NCBI GenBank assembly: GCA_963667435.1
Contig: OY763414.1
Coordinates: 1,550,001-1,614,000 of the forward strand
Length of the DNA: 64,000 bases
Origin: Marispirochaeta sp963667435
GTDB lineage: Bacteria > Spirochaetota > Spirochaetia > JC444 > Marispirochaetaceae
Direction of reading: 5' to 3'
Made by a program: the position numbers and the translations under genes. Position 1 is the first letter of the stretch. Every line of letters starts with the position of its first letter. Of the stretch, positions 53,029 to 61,727 are shown one piece after another. Under the pieces are notes generated by a model, which saw only the letters and a list, made by a program, of their open reading frames with translations, was not told the origin of the DNA and did not search any database.

Positions 53029-54222
53029 TCAGGAAAGAGCGTACTCCTTCATAAGACCCAAACCACGGTTAATAAGATCCACATCGATCCCTGAATAGGC
53101 AAGACGAATATACCGACGGTCTTCCCCGGGAAGAGCCCGGCCGAAGTGAAGACGGGTACAGAAACTGACACCGGTATTATGCAGCACATCCTTGCGGAAA
53201 TCCTCATAACTGTCAAAACCCCTGGCAGCCATCAGCTCTGTAACATCCGGGTATAAATAGAATGTTGCTTCCGGACGGTAACAGCTTACACCGGGAATGG
53301 TGTTCAGCAAATCAACAGCTGCATCTCTGCGGGATTTCAGGACTTTAATAATCTCCTGTGATCCGGACTGATCACCCTTAAGAGCCTCAATAGCCGCTAT
53401 CTGGACAAAATGGTTGGAACATGACTCATCGTTCAGGTTCAACTTGGCGATCACATCGATTATATCCGCAGGCCCCAGTGCTGCTCCGAGACGCCAGCCG
53501 GTCATGGCGAATTTCTTTGAGAAGGTATATAGCATTACACAGCGCTCTTCCATACCTGGAAGAGACACCAGAGACCGGGATTTGCCCGAATAGCGCATAT
53601 CAAAATATGCTTCATCACAGAGCACAATAAGATCGTGGCGAATAGCAAATTCGGCAATGGCTTTTAGCTCTTCTTCGGAAGCCTCAGCACCGGTGGGGTT
53701 CTGCAAGTCATTGAATATAAGCAGTCGGGTTTTGGGAGTAACCGCCTTTTCGAGGGCCTCCATATCCAGGGCGAAATTATCCTTTCCGGGAAGAAAACCG
53801 TAGGGAATGGCCTTTCCGCCGTGAAACTCAATCTGAGATTCATAAATAGGGTATCCGGGATTGGGATACAGGACTTCATCGCCAGGATTCATAAGAGCGA
53901 GGATAAACTTACCTATTACCGGTTTTCCTCCGGGCTGAATTGCCACGCTGTCGGCGGTATATGATGTACCGTGACTGGCATTTATATCCGCGGCAAGAAT
54001 TTCCCGTAACTCGGCAATACCCGCATTGGGAGCATAGCCGGTTTTGCCGTCCATCATGGCTTTAGTTGCTGCTTCTATTATGTTCTGCGGTGTACGGATA
54101 TTAATATCTCCAAGGTGGAAGGGATAAACAGTATTTCCACCGGCACCAAATGCTCTTGCTTCAGCCGATACATCGAAGGCTGTTTCAGTTCCGAGGCGCT
54201 GGATTCGTTGCGCTGATTTCAA
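53029..54222 (-). CDS. PLP-dependent class I/II aminotransferase
   Basis: A 397-residue fold-type I aminotransferase. The PLP Schiff-base Lys lies in YTFSKKFAMTGWRLG near residue 234; NDLQNPTGAEASEEEL near 170 and CDEAYFDMRY near 202 provide Asn, Asp and Tyr contacts; RLHFGRALPGEDRRYIRLAYS near 357 carries the substrate-carboxylate arginine. It resembles aspartate/alanine-type group members. It follows the RND pair on the same strand (16 bases before it), but the link is likely only transcriptional. Confidence 0.92.
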   Translation of the reverse strand: MKSAQRIQRLGTETAFDVSAEARAFGAGGNTVYPFHLGDINIRTPQNIIEAATKAMMDGKTGYAPNAGIAELREILAADINASHGTSYTADSVAIQPGGKPVIGKFILALMNPGDEVLYPNPGYPIYESQIEFHGGKAIPYGFLPGKDNFALDMEALEKAVTPKTRLLIFNDLQNPTGAEASEEELKAIAEFAIRHDLIVLCDEAYFDMRYSGKSRSLVSLPGMEERCVMLYTFSKKFAMTGWRLGAALGPADIIDVIAKLNLNDESCSNHFVQIAAIEALKGDQSGSQEIIKVLKSRRDAAVDLLNTIPGVSCYRPEATFYLYPDVTELMAARGFDSYEDFRKDVLHNTGVSFCTRLHFGRALPGEDRRYIRLAYSGIDVDLINRGLGLMKEYALS

Positions 54223-54332
54223 AGTGGCGTCTCCTTATCAATACGAAAAAGTGGCTCCATTATGGCACAGTTAAAAGAGTGTTAGCAATGCAAATATTCC
54301 CGGCATAAATATGAACTATTTAGTAGCGATTA

Positions 54333-54361
54333 TTGACAGCACCATTCCCCCATCGTATTAT
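54333..54361 (+). promoter_or_regulatory. sigma-70-like promoter of the rubrerythrin gene
   Basis: TTGACA (54333-54338) and TATTAT (54356-54361) are 17 bases apart, a near-consensus promoter. A leader of about 55 bases follows before the ATG at 54426, with GAGGAGAG as the ribosome site. Confidence 0.75.
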
Positions 54362-54425
54362 CATTAATGCGGGACAGTTTCATACATGAAATTTCTCAAA
54401 ATAAATTTATAGAGGAGAGTCACAA

Positions 54426-54947
54426 ATGAGTAAGACACAGGACAACCTGGCGGCAGCATTTGCCGGAGAATCCCAGGCACGGAACAAATATACCTTCTAT
54501 GCTCAGGTAGCACGCAAGGAAGGGTACCACTATATCGCAAAGATTTTCGAAGAAACCGCAGAAAACGAAATGCGCCACGCCAAAGATGAATTCAAGCTGA
54601 TGGGCGGACTGGGCGACACAGCACGCAACCTTAAAGATGCAATGGACGGCGAGAACTATGAAACCACCGACATGTATCCCACCATGGCAAAAGATGCAGA
54701 AGCCGAAGGAAACAAGGAAGCTGCAACCCTCTTTTCCCAGATTGCAAAGGTAGAAGCTCACCACCGTGACCGTTACGAAAGACTCCTTGAAATGGTTAAG
54801 AACGACACTGTTTACAAGAGAGATTCTGCAATCGCATGGAAATGCGGTGTATGCGGATACATTTACGAAGGTACAGAGCCACCGGCAAAGTGCCCCTGCT
54901 GCAAACACCCCAAAGAGTACTACGAACCTGCAAATCTGGACCTCTAG
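54426..54947 (+). CDS. rbr: rubrerythrin
   Basis: A 173-residue protein. The N-terminal four-helix di-iron domain has the E..R/E..H pattern: GESQARNKY, EETAENEMRHAKDEF and QIAKVEAHHRDRY. The C-terminal rubredoxin-like domain shows CGVCGYIYEGTEPPAKCPCC, four Cys binding iron. Rubrerythrin reduces hydrogen peroxide with NADH-derived electrons, typical of anaerobes and microaerophiles. The gene has a near-consensus promoter and a terminator, so it is monocistronic and likely strongly expressed. A long antisense frame over it is a coding shadow. Confidence 0.97.
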   Translation: MSKTQDNLAAAFAGESQARNKYTFYAQVARKEGYHYIAKIFEETAENEMRHAKDEFKLMGGLGDTARNLKDAMDGENYETTDMYPTMAKDAEAEGNKEAATLFSQIAKVEAHHRDRYERLLEMVKNDTVYKRDSAIAWKCGVCGYIYEGTEPPAKCPCCKHPKEYYEPANLDL

Positions 54948-54968
54948 ATACATTTCAGGTTAGAATAG

Positions 54969-54999
54969 AACCCGGTACCTTGAGTACCGGGTTTTTTTT
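54969..54999 (+). terminator. Rho-independent terminator of rubrerythrin
   Basis: A perfect 8-bp stem CCCGGTAC-CTTGA-GTACCGGG is followed by eight T. Confidence 0.95.
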
Positions 55000-55073
55000 G
55001 CCCTTTTAACATCCCATTAACAGGGCGAAAAGATATATATTTCAAGTATGTTAAGAAGAAAAGGAATTACAGC

Positions 55074-55484
55074 ATGAAACGATTATTACTGTTCCTGCTG
55101 GCAGCCCTCCTGCTGGCCTCCTGTGCATCCGCACCGGAGCCCGAACCAGCTCCGTCATTCGACATTAGCCCCTTCAAGCAGAAGGCAGACGACGCTAAAA
55201 CCCAGGCGGACAGCCTGAAAGCTGTAAAGGGAGCACCCGAAAGCTACGCTGAAGCCCAGGCCCTCTACACAGAGGCCGAGAATGCCGCTGCCGCGGAAGA
55301 CTGGGAAACTGCACAGACAAAATACACCGAGGCGGAAGCTGCCTTTACAAAGTCCTACAAAGAGGCAGAGCAGAATAAGAAAGACGCCCAGAAAGCTCTG
55401 GAAGAGGCACTGAGTGCACTCTCCACAGTGGAAAAGAATGCCGAGGACGCCCGGAAAGAGGCTGGACTGGAGGCGGAAGAATAA
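55074..55484 (+). CDS. small helical lipoprotein
   Basis: A 136-residue predicted lipoprotein. The signal peptide ends in the lipobox LLASC (Cys17). A Pro/Glu spacer follows, then ~100 residues of Ala/Glu/Lys-rich helix with heptad-like spacing and a recurring YxEAexA pattern, as in coiled-coil or TPR-like envelope proteins. It overlaps the LysM gene by 1 base (TAATG), so the two envelope proteins are co-translated. Function is unknown. Confidence 0.8.
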   Translation: MKRLLLFLLAALLLASCASAPEPEPAPSFDISPFKQKADDAKTQADSLKAVKGAPESYAEAQALYTEAENAAAAEDWETAQTKYTEAEAAFTKSYKEAEQNKKDAQKALEEALSALSTVEKNAEDARKEAGLEAEE

Positions 55485-56194
55485 TGAAAAAGCTTATTCT
55501 TTTAACCCTGATGCTTACAACTGCATCTCTGCTCTTTTCCCAGAGCCTGAAAGATAATCCCGATTACCGGGAGTCACTCAAGTACAAACAGCTTGCAGAA
55601 GCCGCAATAGAGGAAGGTGAGTATAAGCAGGCAAAAGAGTATGCGGAGCTCTCTGCCGAATATGCCAGGAAATCCGATGAATATGTGGCCTTTATGCTGG
55701 CAAAATACCGGGCAAACTCACTGCTGCAGAGAGCCGTATCCCTCCAGAGCCAGGTGGAACGCTCCGGCCGGGTTAAAGAAGACCCCGCGGTTTTCGCTAA
55801 CGCGAAGGCACTGGTTACAGCTGCCGGAGAATTCTACAGCAATGACGACTTCACTCTGAGCCAGGAAAACAGCCGCAGTGCCATTGCCATGCTGGAAGAG
55901 ACCTTCGGCGGGCCCAGGGTTCAGACCGGCAGTACAAGCGGACTTCCCGCATCCTATCTGGTACGAAAAATTCCCGGAAATGAAGACTGTTTCTGGCGAA
56001 TAGCTGGATACGATTTTATCTATGACAACGCAGCCGGGTGGCGACCTCTCTATGAAGCAAACAGAAACAAGCTGCCTGAACCGGGAAATCCCGATCTTAT
56101 CCTCCCCGGAATGGTGCTGGATATTCCTTCCCGTCCGGGAGAAACCCGGAGCGGAGTCTGGGTAGACGGGGAAATCCGGTCAACTTATCCCTGA
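55484..56194 (+). CDS. exported LysM-like domain protein
   Basis: A 236-residue protein with a signal peptide (about residues 1-20, ending LFSQS). A helical region follows with ALYTEAEN-like repeats similar in style to the preceding lipoprotein (YKQAKEYAELSAEYARK). The C-terminal segment YLVRKIPGNEDCFWRIAGYD...YEANRNKLPEPGNPDLILPGMVLDIP (key parts) fits a LysM domain that binds peptidoglycan. The pair probably sits in the cell envelope. Such LysM/lipoprotein pairs are common in spirochaetes. Confidence 0.85.
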   Translation: MKKLILLTLMLTTASLLFSQSLKDNPDYRESLKYKQLAEAAIEEGEYKQAKEYAELSAEYARKSDEYVAFMLAKYRANSLLQRAVSLQSQVERSGRVKEDPAVFANAKALVTAAGEFYSNDDFTLSQENSRSAIAMLEETFGGPRVQTGSTSGLPASYLVRKIPGNEDCFWRIAGYDFIYDNAAGWRPLYEANRNKLPEPGNPDLILPGMVLDIPSRPGETRSGVWVDGEIRSTYP

Positions 56195-56197
56195 TCC

Positions 56198-56983
56198 GTG
56201 TTCCGCAGCGGCAGCTACCTCTTTGGAATAAAGGAGCGTGACCCCGGGTATCGTTACTCAACCGGTGAGTACGACATTAGCCAGGTGATTCTGGTAACCC
56301 GGGGAACTCTCCGTTTCTCAAGGGGAGAGTACAGCGAAGAGATCGGCCCCCGCAGTTTCTGTTTTCTTGCACCCGGCTCCTCGTTCACCTTAAGCTGCAG
56401 TTCGGAAGGCTACAGGGGTCTCGCCTTTGAAGTCTGGGAGCAGGAGTCTCCCGGACTGCCTCCGGTCTCTCAGGTTCACCAGGCAGATAAGCGCATGCAG
56501 CATCTGGCCTCCTGGGCTGAAGAGGAATACCGTAATGTCCAGCCCATGGATAGTCGGATTCTCCTGGAAATTTGCAGACTTATGTACCTGACCGCCAGAT
56601 CCATTCATACAGCCGGCTTATCATCATCGGTTACCAGGGTGGAAAAATACCATACATTTAGGGCCAGACAGCTTTTAAAAGCGCATGCTTCCGACAACAG
56701 ATCCGTCTCATCAATACTGGAGACTCTGCCCATCAGCTACCGTCATCTTTCCCGATATTTCAAACAGGAAACAGGTTTGACACCAAAACAGTTCCGCACC
56801 ATCTGCCGTATGGAACTTGCGAAGGAATACCTGGAGCAGACAAACCTGAACACCAGTGCGATAGCCTCTGAATTAGGTTTTGCATCATCCCAGCATTTCA
56901 GTCGCGCTTTTCTTCAACATGAAGGCATCAGCCCGGGGAACTACCGCAGTCAAAGACAGGAAAAAAGAAAAAAACCGGTCTGA
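56198..56983 (+). CDS. AraC-family transcriptional regulator
   Basis: A 261-residue protein starting at GTG, 4 bases after the LysM gene. The N-terminal ~125 residues form a cupin-like sensor (VILVTRGTLRFSRGEYSEEIGPRSFCFLAPGS, key part). The C-terminal HTH pair reads RSVSSILETLPISYRHLSRYFKQETG and NTSAIASELGFASSQHFSRAF, then HEGISPGNYR. It precedes an SDR and an enolase-superfamily gene by 90 bases and likely activates them for a sugar-acid pathway. No ribosome site is obvious. Confidence 0.9.
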   Translation: MFRSGSYLFGIKERDPGYRYSTGEYDISQVILVTRGTLRFSRGEYSEEIGPRSFCFLAPGSSFTLSCSSEGYRGLAFEVWEQESPGLPPVSQVHQADKRMQHLASWAEEEYRNVQPMDSRILLEICRLMYLTARSIHTAGLSSSVTRVEKYHTFRARQLLKAHASDNRSVSSILETLPISYRHLSRYFKQETGLTPKQFRTICRMELAKEYLEQTNLNTSAIASELGFASSQHFSRAFLQHEGISPGNYRSQRQEKRKKPV

Positions 56984-57073
56984 GCTGGTATAAAAACCGG
57001 ACAGAATCAGGTCTCTATACCAGCAGCAAACATAGCCTGCTGTTATACTGTGCAGACAGGAGCAGACAGACAG

Positions 57074-57808
57074 ATGATTACAATTGACCTGACAGGTATG
57101 AGAGGAATTGTAACCGGAGCCTCCAGGGGAATCGGCGCAGCCATGGCAGCAACTCTCGTTGAAGCCGGTGCCGAAGTACACAGCCTGTCCCGGACTCTCC
57201 CGGAAAACAGAGAGACCGGGATTATTTACCATACCTGCGATATCACCGACCGTGAAACGTCCTCAGCTGTGGTACAAGAGATCGGCAGTAACGGCGGAAT
57301 CGATTTTCTTATTAACAATGCCGGCGTCACCCTGCGAAAGCGGGCGGAGGAGCTGGAAGATGATGAGTGGAAAACTATAAGCGGAATAAATCTGGATGCC
57401 CTCTTCTACCTCTGCCGGGACTGCTACCCCTACCTCAGTAAATCACCCTTCACCGGAAGAATTGTCTCCATATCATCCATGGCGGCTTACAAGGGTTTTT
57501 CCGAAGTTGCCCCCTACGGCATAACCAAAACAGCGGTGACCGGCCTCACCAGAGCTCTGGCCTCGGAATGGGCAGGAAACAATATTCTGGTAAACTCCAT
57601 TGCCCCGGGCTGGTTTCCGACAGAACTGACCCGGCAGGTAATGGATGAAGACCGCAAGGCGAAAATCCTCTCCCGGATTCCCATGGGAAGGTTCGGCGAC
57701 CCGACGGAACTGGCACCAATGGCTGCCTTCCTTCTGAGCCCCCATGCCCGGTACATAACAGGCCAGGATATTGCCGTTGACGGCGGAGCCCTGGCCTTCG
57801 GTTACTGA
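57074..57808 (+). CDS. SDR-family oxidoreductase, sugar-acid type
   Basis: About 244 residues. TGASRGIGAAMA gives the cofactor motif, NNAG near residue 80, Ser in SSMAAYKG and Tyr-x-x-x-Lys in YGITK (near 148). It ends GQDIAVDGG. The catalytic residues are complete, unlike the SDR at the window start. ATG at 57074 has AGGAG upstream; a GTG at 57050 is in frame but adds non-family residues. It is 27 bases before the enolase-superfamily gene, so both act in one pathway, probably oxidation and then dehydration of a sugar acid. Confidence 0.93.
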   Translation: MITIDLTGMRGIVTGASRGIGAAMAATLVEAGAEVHSLSRTLPENRETGIIYHTCDITDRETSSAVVQEIGSNGGIDFLINNAGVTLRKRAEELEDDEWKTISGINLDALFYLCRDCYPYLSKSPFTGRIVSISSMAAYKGFSEVAPYGITKTAVTGLTRALASEWAGNNILVNSIAPGWFPTELTRQVMDEDRKAKILSRIPMGRFGDPTELAPMAAFLLSPHARYITGQDIAVDGGALAFGY

Positions 57809-57835
57809 AAAAGTACAACACATTAGGAGCAAACA

Positions 57836-58921
57836 ATGAAAAACACAATAAAGGATATCCGCCTCTATAAGGCAGTCTCCACCATAAGCAAGCCAATTGC
57901 AGATTCAACCCATACTATCAGCACCATTGCCTTTAATGTGGTAGAGGTTGAGCTTGAAAGTGGTGTTACCGGGCAGGGCTACCTGTTAGCATTTCATTAC
58001 TCGCCCAACGCCATCGCCGGCGCCTTGAAGGACATTCGCACGTTTATTCTTGAAACCGGTTATGAGGTACAGGAGACAGTCAGGCTTACAGATGATTACA
58101 ACATAGAAAGCGAGTACTTCGGCAGCAACGGCCTGCAGAAATGGGCACTGGCAGCAGTAAATGTGGCAATGTGGGACGCCTGGGCAAAAACTCTGAATGC
58201 CCCAATATGGAAGCTCCTCGGCACCGGCATGAAAAAGATCCCGGTTTACGGTTCCGGGGGATGGCTCTCCTATTCCGACGAGGAACTTCTTGAGGAAGTG
58301 CTTGGGTATAAGAAACGCGGGTTCCCGGCGGTGAAGATAAAGGTGGGATCAAAACAGGGAGTTGCCCACGACCTGCACCGGCTGAATAAATGCCGGGAGG
58401 CACTGGGACCAAATGTACGCATTATGATGGACGCCAACCAGGGTATGGATGTACCCTCCGCAATCGAACTCTCGGAAAAAGCCCTGGGCATCGGTATTCA
58501 ATGGTTCGAAGAACCCCTGAAAAATACCGACTTTGCCGGGTATCAACTGCTGCGAAGCAAGTCCGGAATTGCCCTTGCCATGGGAGAGAGGGAGTACGAT
58601 ACTCAGGCGCTGAAGGCTCTGATAGAACGCAATGCCCTGGATCTCTGGCAGCCGGATATTATCCGCATAGGCGGTGTGGAAGGCTGGCGGGACTCTGCCG
58701 CCCTGGCGGTGCAGTACAATATTCCCGTACTGCCCCACTACTACAAGGATTACGATGTTCCCCTGCTCTGTACAGTGCCTAAGGCCTTTGGTGCGGAATC
58801 CTTCGACTGGATTGACGGAATAATCGACAATACCATGCGCATTGAGGACGGCTGGGCGTATCCCCGGGAAGGTGCAGGATGGGGATTCAGCTTTAAGAAG
58901 GAGTTTCTTGAGGAGATATAG
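57836..58921 (+). CDS. mandelate racemase/enolase-superfamily dehydratase or racemase
   Basis: A 361-residue (beta/alpha)7-beta barrel enzyme. The Lys pair is in KIKVG (K167/K169); metal ligands are D199 in MDANQ, E225 or E226 in WFEEPL and E251 in MGEREYD; Asp near 274 and His301 in LPHYYKD form the second catalytic dyad. The His-Asp dyad puts it in the mandelate racemase subgroup, which contains many sugar-acid dehydratases. RBS AGGAG precedes the ATG. It pairs with the SDR and AraC genes upstream. The substrate cannot be read from sequence. Confidence 0.93.
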   Translation: MKNTIKDIRLYKAVSTISKPIADSTHTISTIAFNVVEVELESGVTGQGYLLAFHYSPNAIAGALKDIRTFILETGYEVQETVRLTDDYNIESEYFGSNGLQKWALAAVNVAMWDAWAKTLNAPIWKLLGTGMKKIPVYGSGGWLSYSDEELLEEVLGYKKRGFPAVKIKVGSKQGVAHDLHRLNKCREALGPNVRIMMDANQGMDVPSAIELSEKALGIGIQWFEEPLKNTDFAGYQLLRSKSGIALAMGEREYDTQALKALIERNALDLWQPDIIRIGGVEGWRDSAALAVQYNIPVLPHYYKDYDVPLLCTVPKAFGAESFDWIDGIIDNTMRIEDGWAYPREGAGWGFSFKKEFLEEI

Positions 58922-59433
58922 AAAAGAGTACCCTTTTTACTCTTAGCATTATTTATACCTTTTTAGCAGTTTATACACCAACAAGCTGTCTTTTCCAGCA
59001 ACTCTATGCTGTATCTACTACTGCAATCATTTATAACATTCCTGCTCATCCCTTGAATATTTTTCCAGTGTTTATGGAATTAAATTAGTCTGTGAAATAG
59101 GGATATCCATAGCCATACAGATTATCCACATCAGACCTTCTTCTGAGAATTACTCCTATCAATATGCTACCACCGGTTTAAAAGATTCTGGCAAAGCTGC
59201 TAATGCGGAGTTATACTGTAACTGGATAATGGTATGTTTTGTTATTATTATACTGCATTAAAAGCAAAATTCTATACTTTATAGACCGAAGTGTGCTGCA
59301 TTTCCGGCATATCGTTTACTTATATTGAAAAGTGGTTAAGTTGTTATGTTATATTCAAATTTGTTGCTATAGATTGAGATTTCGGCTATTATACAGTTGG
59401 TGTACAGATAGGGCTGTGCAGAACGTTTTGAGT
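58922..59433. other. A+T-rich intergenic stretch before the reverse-transcriptase island
   Basis: About 510 bases with no credible coding frame. It is much richer in A+T than the genes to its left. Apart from short palindromes I see nothing that names a function. It may contain the left boundary of the acquired island and the promoter for the leader RNA that follows. Confidence 0.6.
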
Positions 59434-59711
59434 CTATTGCCTGGCATAAAGGTGCCAGGGGTCGCGTATTAGTAATATGCAATCGGCCGAGTCGATTTCT
59501 GCAAAGAAACCGACCAAGGTCTTGCATAGGTCTATAAACGACACTGTGTTCATGATTAGATTATAGTTTCGCAGCAATGTGATCATAATTAAGTCTAACA
59601 TAGGAATTATTCCCAGCGTGAAGGGGGCGGCAATTAATTTTGTCGGTGGAAGCATGTTCTGCACTATAAGCGAGCTCCCTGTTATGCTGCTATCTGTACA
59701 CCTTTATTTGT
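59434..59711 (+). ncRNA. putative structured non-coding RNA upstream of reverse transcriptase
   Basis: A 278-base stretch ending at the RT start codon. It holds a perfect 7-bp hairpin CCTGGCA-TAAAGG-TGCCAGG (59440-59459), a second hairpin GCGTATT-AGT-AATATGC (59464-59480, one G-T pair), a palindrome TCGGCCGA (59483-59490), and a stem TCGATTTCT with AGAAACCGA (59492-59513, one mismatch) enclosed by GGCC/GGTC. This is far more pairing than neighbouring DNA shows. Defence reverse transcriptases such as DRT2 and DRT9 have an RNA at this position. Boundaries are guesses. Confidence 0.5.
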
Positions 59712-61223
59712 ATGATACCCGAATGGTTCAAAATTAGAAAATATCCACATATTGGCGAACAAATAAAAATAAATGATATTTATTGGTTAGAAAACTATGT
59801 AACTGATCCTGTTAAAATAAGAAAACATTCGTTTTTACCATTTATCCATCGAAAAGTTACCTCAAGAAAATTCAGGAAATGCTATAGTTTCGATACAGAT
59901 AGTATTAAGAATTCTGGGTTAAGAAACAAAGATACCAAGACGAGAGATATATATTATGCCGCTCATTTAGATGCTAATATTTATAGTTATTATGCATATA
60001 TATTAGGTAAGTATTATACTGAAGCATTAAAGATTCGTGGTTTAAATGATGTATCAATCGCTTATAGAAGAATCCTGATAAAAAAGAACAATAAAACTAG
60101 GGGTATGAATAATGTCGATTTTGCAGAAGAAGTATTCTCTTTTATTAGAAATAATAAGGATTCTGAATTAGTAGCAATGACTTTTGATATAAAAAGTTTC
60201 TTTGATAATCTTGACCACAGAATAATTAAAGAAGTTTGGAAAAATATTTTAAAAACAGAGCATTTGCCTGATGATCATTATAATGTGTACAGGAACATTA
60301 CAAAATTTTCTTATGTAGATGAAAAGGATATTTTTAATATTTTTAAGGATAGGTTGATTTCTCAGAATGAACAAAGAATGAAAGTAGATAAAATAAAATA
60401 TTTAAGAAATAAAGGTATTGTATCATTCTGTAATATAAATGATTTCAGAAATGAAGTTAGAAACTGTAAATTTGTTAAATCAAATAAATACGTTTTTGAT
60501 GAACAAGAAAATAAATATACGATTAGAAATAAAGGAATCCCTCAAGGATCACCGATAAGCGCAATACTGGCAAACGTTTATCTTTTAGAATTTGATACAC
60601 TAATAAATGCAGAAGTGAATGATGTTAAAGGTCTTTATAGGCGATATTCAGATGATATCGTGTTAGTGTGTCATAGAAAATATCAATCATATTTTGAAGA
60701 ACTAATTAAAAACAGGATAGAAAACTATAAGGTTGAGTTACAAGGAAAGAAAACCAATAGATACTTATTTGTCCGGAATAATAATAGATATAAATGTCTG
60801 AAAATATTAAGAAATAATGATCTTACAGAAAAAAGAAAGTTCGAATATTTAGGTTTTGAGTTTGACGGGCATTATTCAAGTATTAAATCCAGTAGTATGT
60901 CAAAATACTATAGGAAAATGAAAAAAGCGGTCAGAAAAGGTTCTTTTTATGCAAAATACACAAAATATAAAAAAGATAAGGGAAAAATATTCCGGCGAAG
61001 AATTTATAAAAGGTACACATATCTTGGTTCTAATCGAAAATTAAGCCATGATCAAAAGAATGGGAGTATTCAAAAGAAACACAACTGGGGCAACTTTATT
61101 ACATATGCAAAAATGGCTTATTATAACATGGAACATAGTAAAGCAAAGAAACAGATAAGAAATCATTGGGATAAATTGAATCGAATGATTAGAGATGAAG
61201 AGGATAAAATAAGTCGGAATTGA
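59712..61223 (+). CDS. UG/DRT-like defence reverse transcriptase
   Basis: A 503-residue reverse transcriptase. Motif A is FDIKSFFDNLDH (Asp159), the PQG motif is KGIPQGSPISAILANVYL, and motif C is RRYSDD (Asp314, Asp315) with Ser where YADD is usual. There is no maturase or endonuclease domain, so it is not a group II intron ORF, and no retron-type msr/msd inverted repeats are seen. An insertion (about residues 205-275) separates motifs. The gene is ~70% A+T, unlike its neighbours. It begins without a good ribosome site. It fits the UG/Abi-like class that includes DRT antiphage systems; the subgroup is not determined. Confidence 0.85.
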   Translation: MIPEWFKIRKYPHIGEQIKINDIYWLENYVTDPVKIRKHSFLPFIHRKVTSRKFRKCYSFDTDSIKNSGLRNKDTKTRDIYYAAHLDANIYSYYAYILGKYYTEALKIRGLNDVSIAYRRILIKKNNKTRGMNNVDFAEEVFSFIRNNKDSELVAMTFDIKSFFDNLDHRIIKEVWKNILKTEHLPDDHYNVYRNITKFSYVDEKDIFNIFKDRLISQNEQRMKVDKIKYLRNKGIVSFCNINDFRNEVRNCKFVKSNKYVFDEQENKYTIRNKGIPQGSPISAILANVYLLEFDTLINAEVNDVKGLYRRYSDDIVLVCHRKYQSYFEELIKNRIENYKVELQGKKTNRYLFVRNNNRYKCLKILRNNDLTEKRKFEYLGFEFDGHYSSIKSSSMSKYYRKMKKAVRKGSFYAKYTKYKKDKGKIFRRRIYKRYTYLGSNRKLSHDQKNGSIQKKHNWGNFITYAKMAYYNMEHSKAKKQIRNHWDKLNRMIRDEEDKISRN

Positions 61224-61486
61224 ATATAACCAGCAATTGGAGCAGTCGTGGCTATTGTCATGGTTTGTGCTACTGGTTCCAGGAACTAAATAGCGAGAAC
61301 GAAGATGATGCGAATTGAATTGGTGATATACTATTGATTAGTAGCGGCACAAACGCATGCCAACTTAACGCCACGCAGCTCAATTGGATGTTATGTTCAC
61401 AATAGGTATGACCCGATAGCATCATAAACAATTATTTAAAGTAGCGGTTTACAATAACGACATAGAAATCTTGAAAGGAGGTTCCT
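61224..61486. other. intergenic stretch after RT with AATTGG-core palindromes
   Basis: About 260 bases without a gene. Three CAATTGG/GAATTGG cores occur (near 61236, 61315 and 61381). From about 61230 AACCAG is followed some 45 bases later by CTGGTT. They may be decayed attC-like sites or a transcription terminator region; the evidence is weak. Confidence 0.3.
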
Positions 61487-61585
61487 ATGCCGTTCATGGA
61501 GATGACCGTTGTGGACCATAGAAAAGAGTTCATTCTGCACTGGAAAGCAGATCAGCAAAGCTTCAGCTCGCTGTGTCGGTACTGA
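61487..61585 (+). pseudogene. N-terminal remnant of an IS481-like transposase
   Basis: A 32-codon frame after AAAGGAGG reads MPFMEMTVVDHRKEFILHWK...LCRY and then stops. MP..E...D.RKEF.L......LCR.Y is the start of many IS481/IS3-group transposases. The rest of the gene is missing. It indicates past mobile-element activity at the right edge of the RT island. Confidence 0.55.
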
Positions 61586-61602
61586 TCGTGCCTACACTCC
61601 AG

Positions 61603-61661
61603 AACCGCGCCAATTCCTTCCGCTTCGCTCCAGGATAGAGGGCGCAAGTGAATTGGTCGTT
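61603..61661. repeat. attC-like imperfect palindrome, 59 bp
   Basis: AACCGCGCCAATTC (61603-61616) can pair with GAATTGGTCGTT (61650-61661), with one or two bulged bases, and the ends read AAC and GTT as the R boxes of integron attC sites do. The length is within the attC range, and the middle has a GCTTCGC loop. Treponema denticola is a known integron-bearing spirochaete. No integrase is in the window. Confidence 0.4.
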
Positions 61662-61727
61662 ATCTATACTAAGGTTATTTTTTCCAGCTGAAAGTAACTA
61701 ACAAGAAATATAGCTCTTAAAAAGCAT

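Noticed and set aside
54420..54953. 177-residue frame antisense to rubrerythrin
   Set aside because: It is a coding shadow of the rubrerythrin gene, with Cys-rich low-complexity sequence and no ribosome site.
59712..61223. Group II intron or retron reverse transcriptase
   Set aside because: There is no maturase/endonuclease domain, no intron domain V hairpin seen, and no msr/msd inverted-repeat layout.
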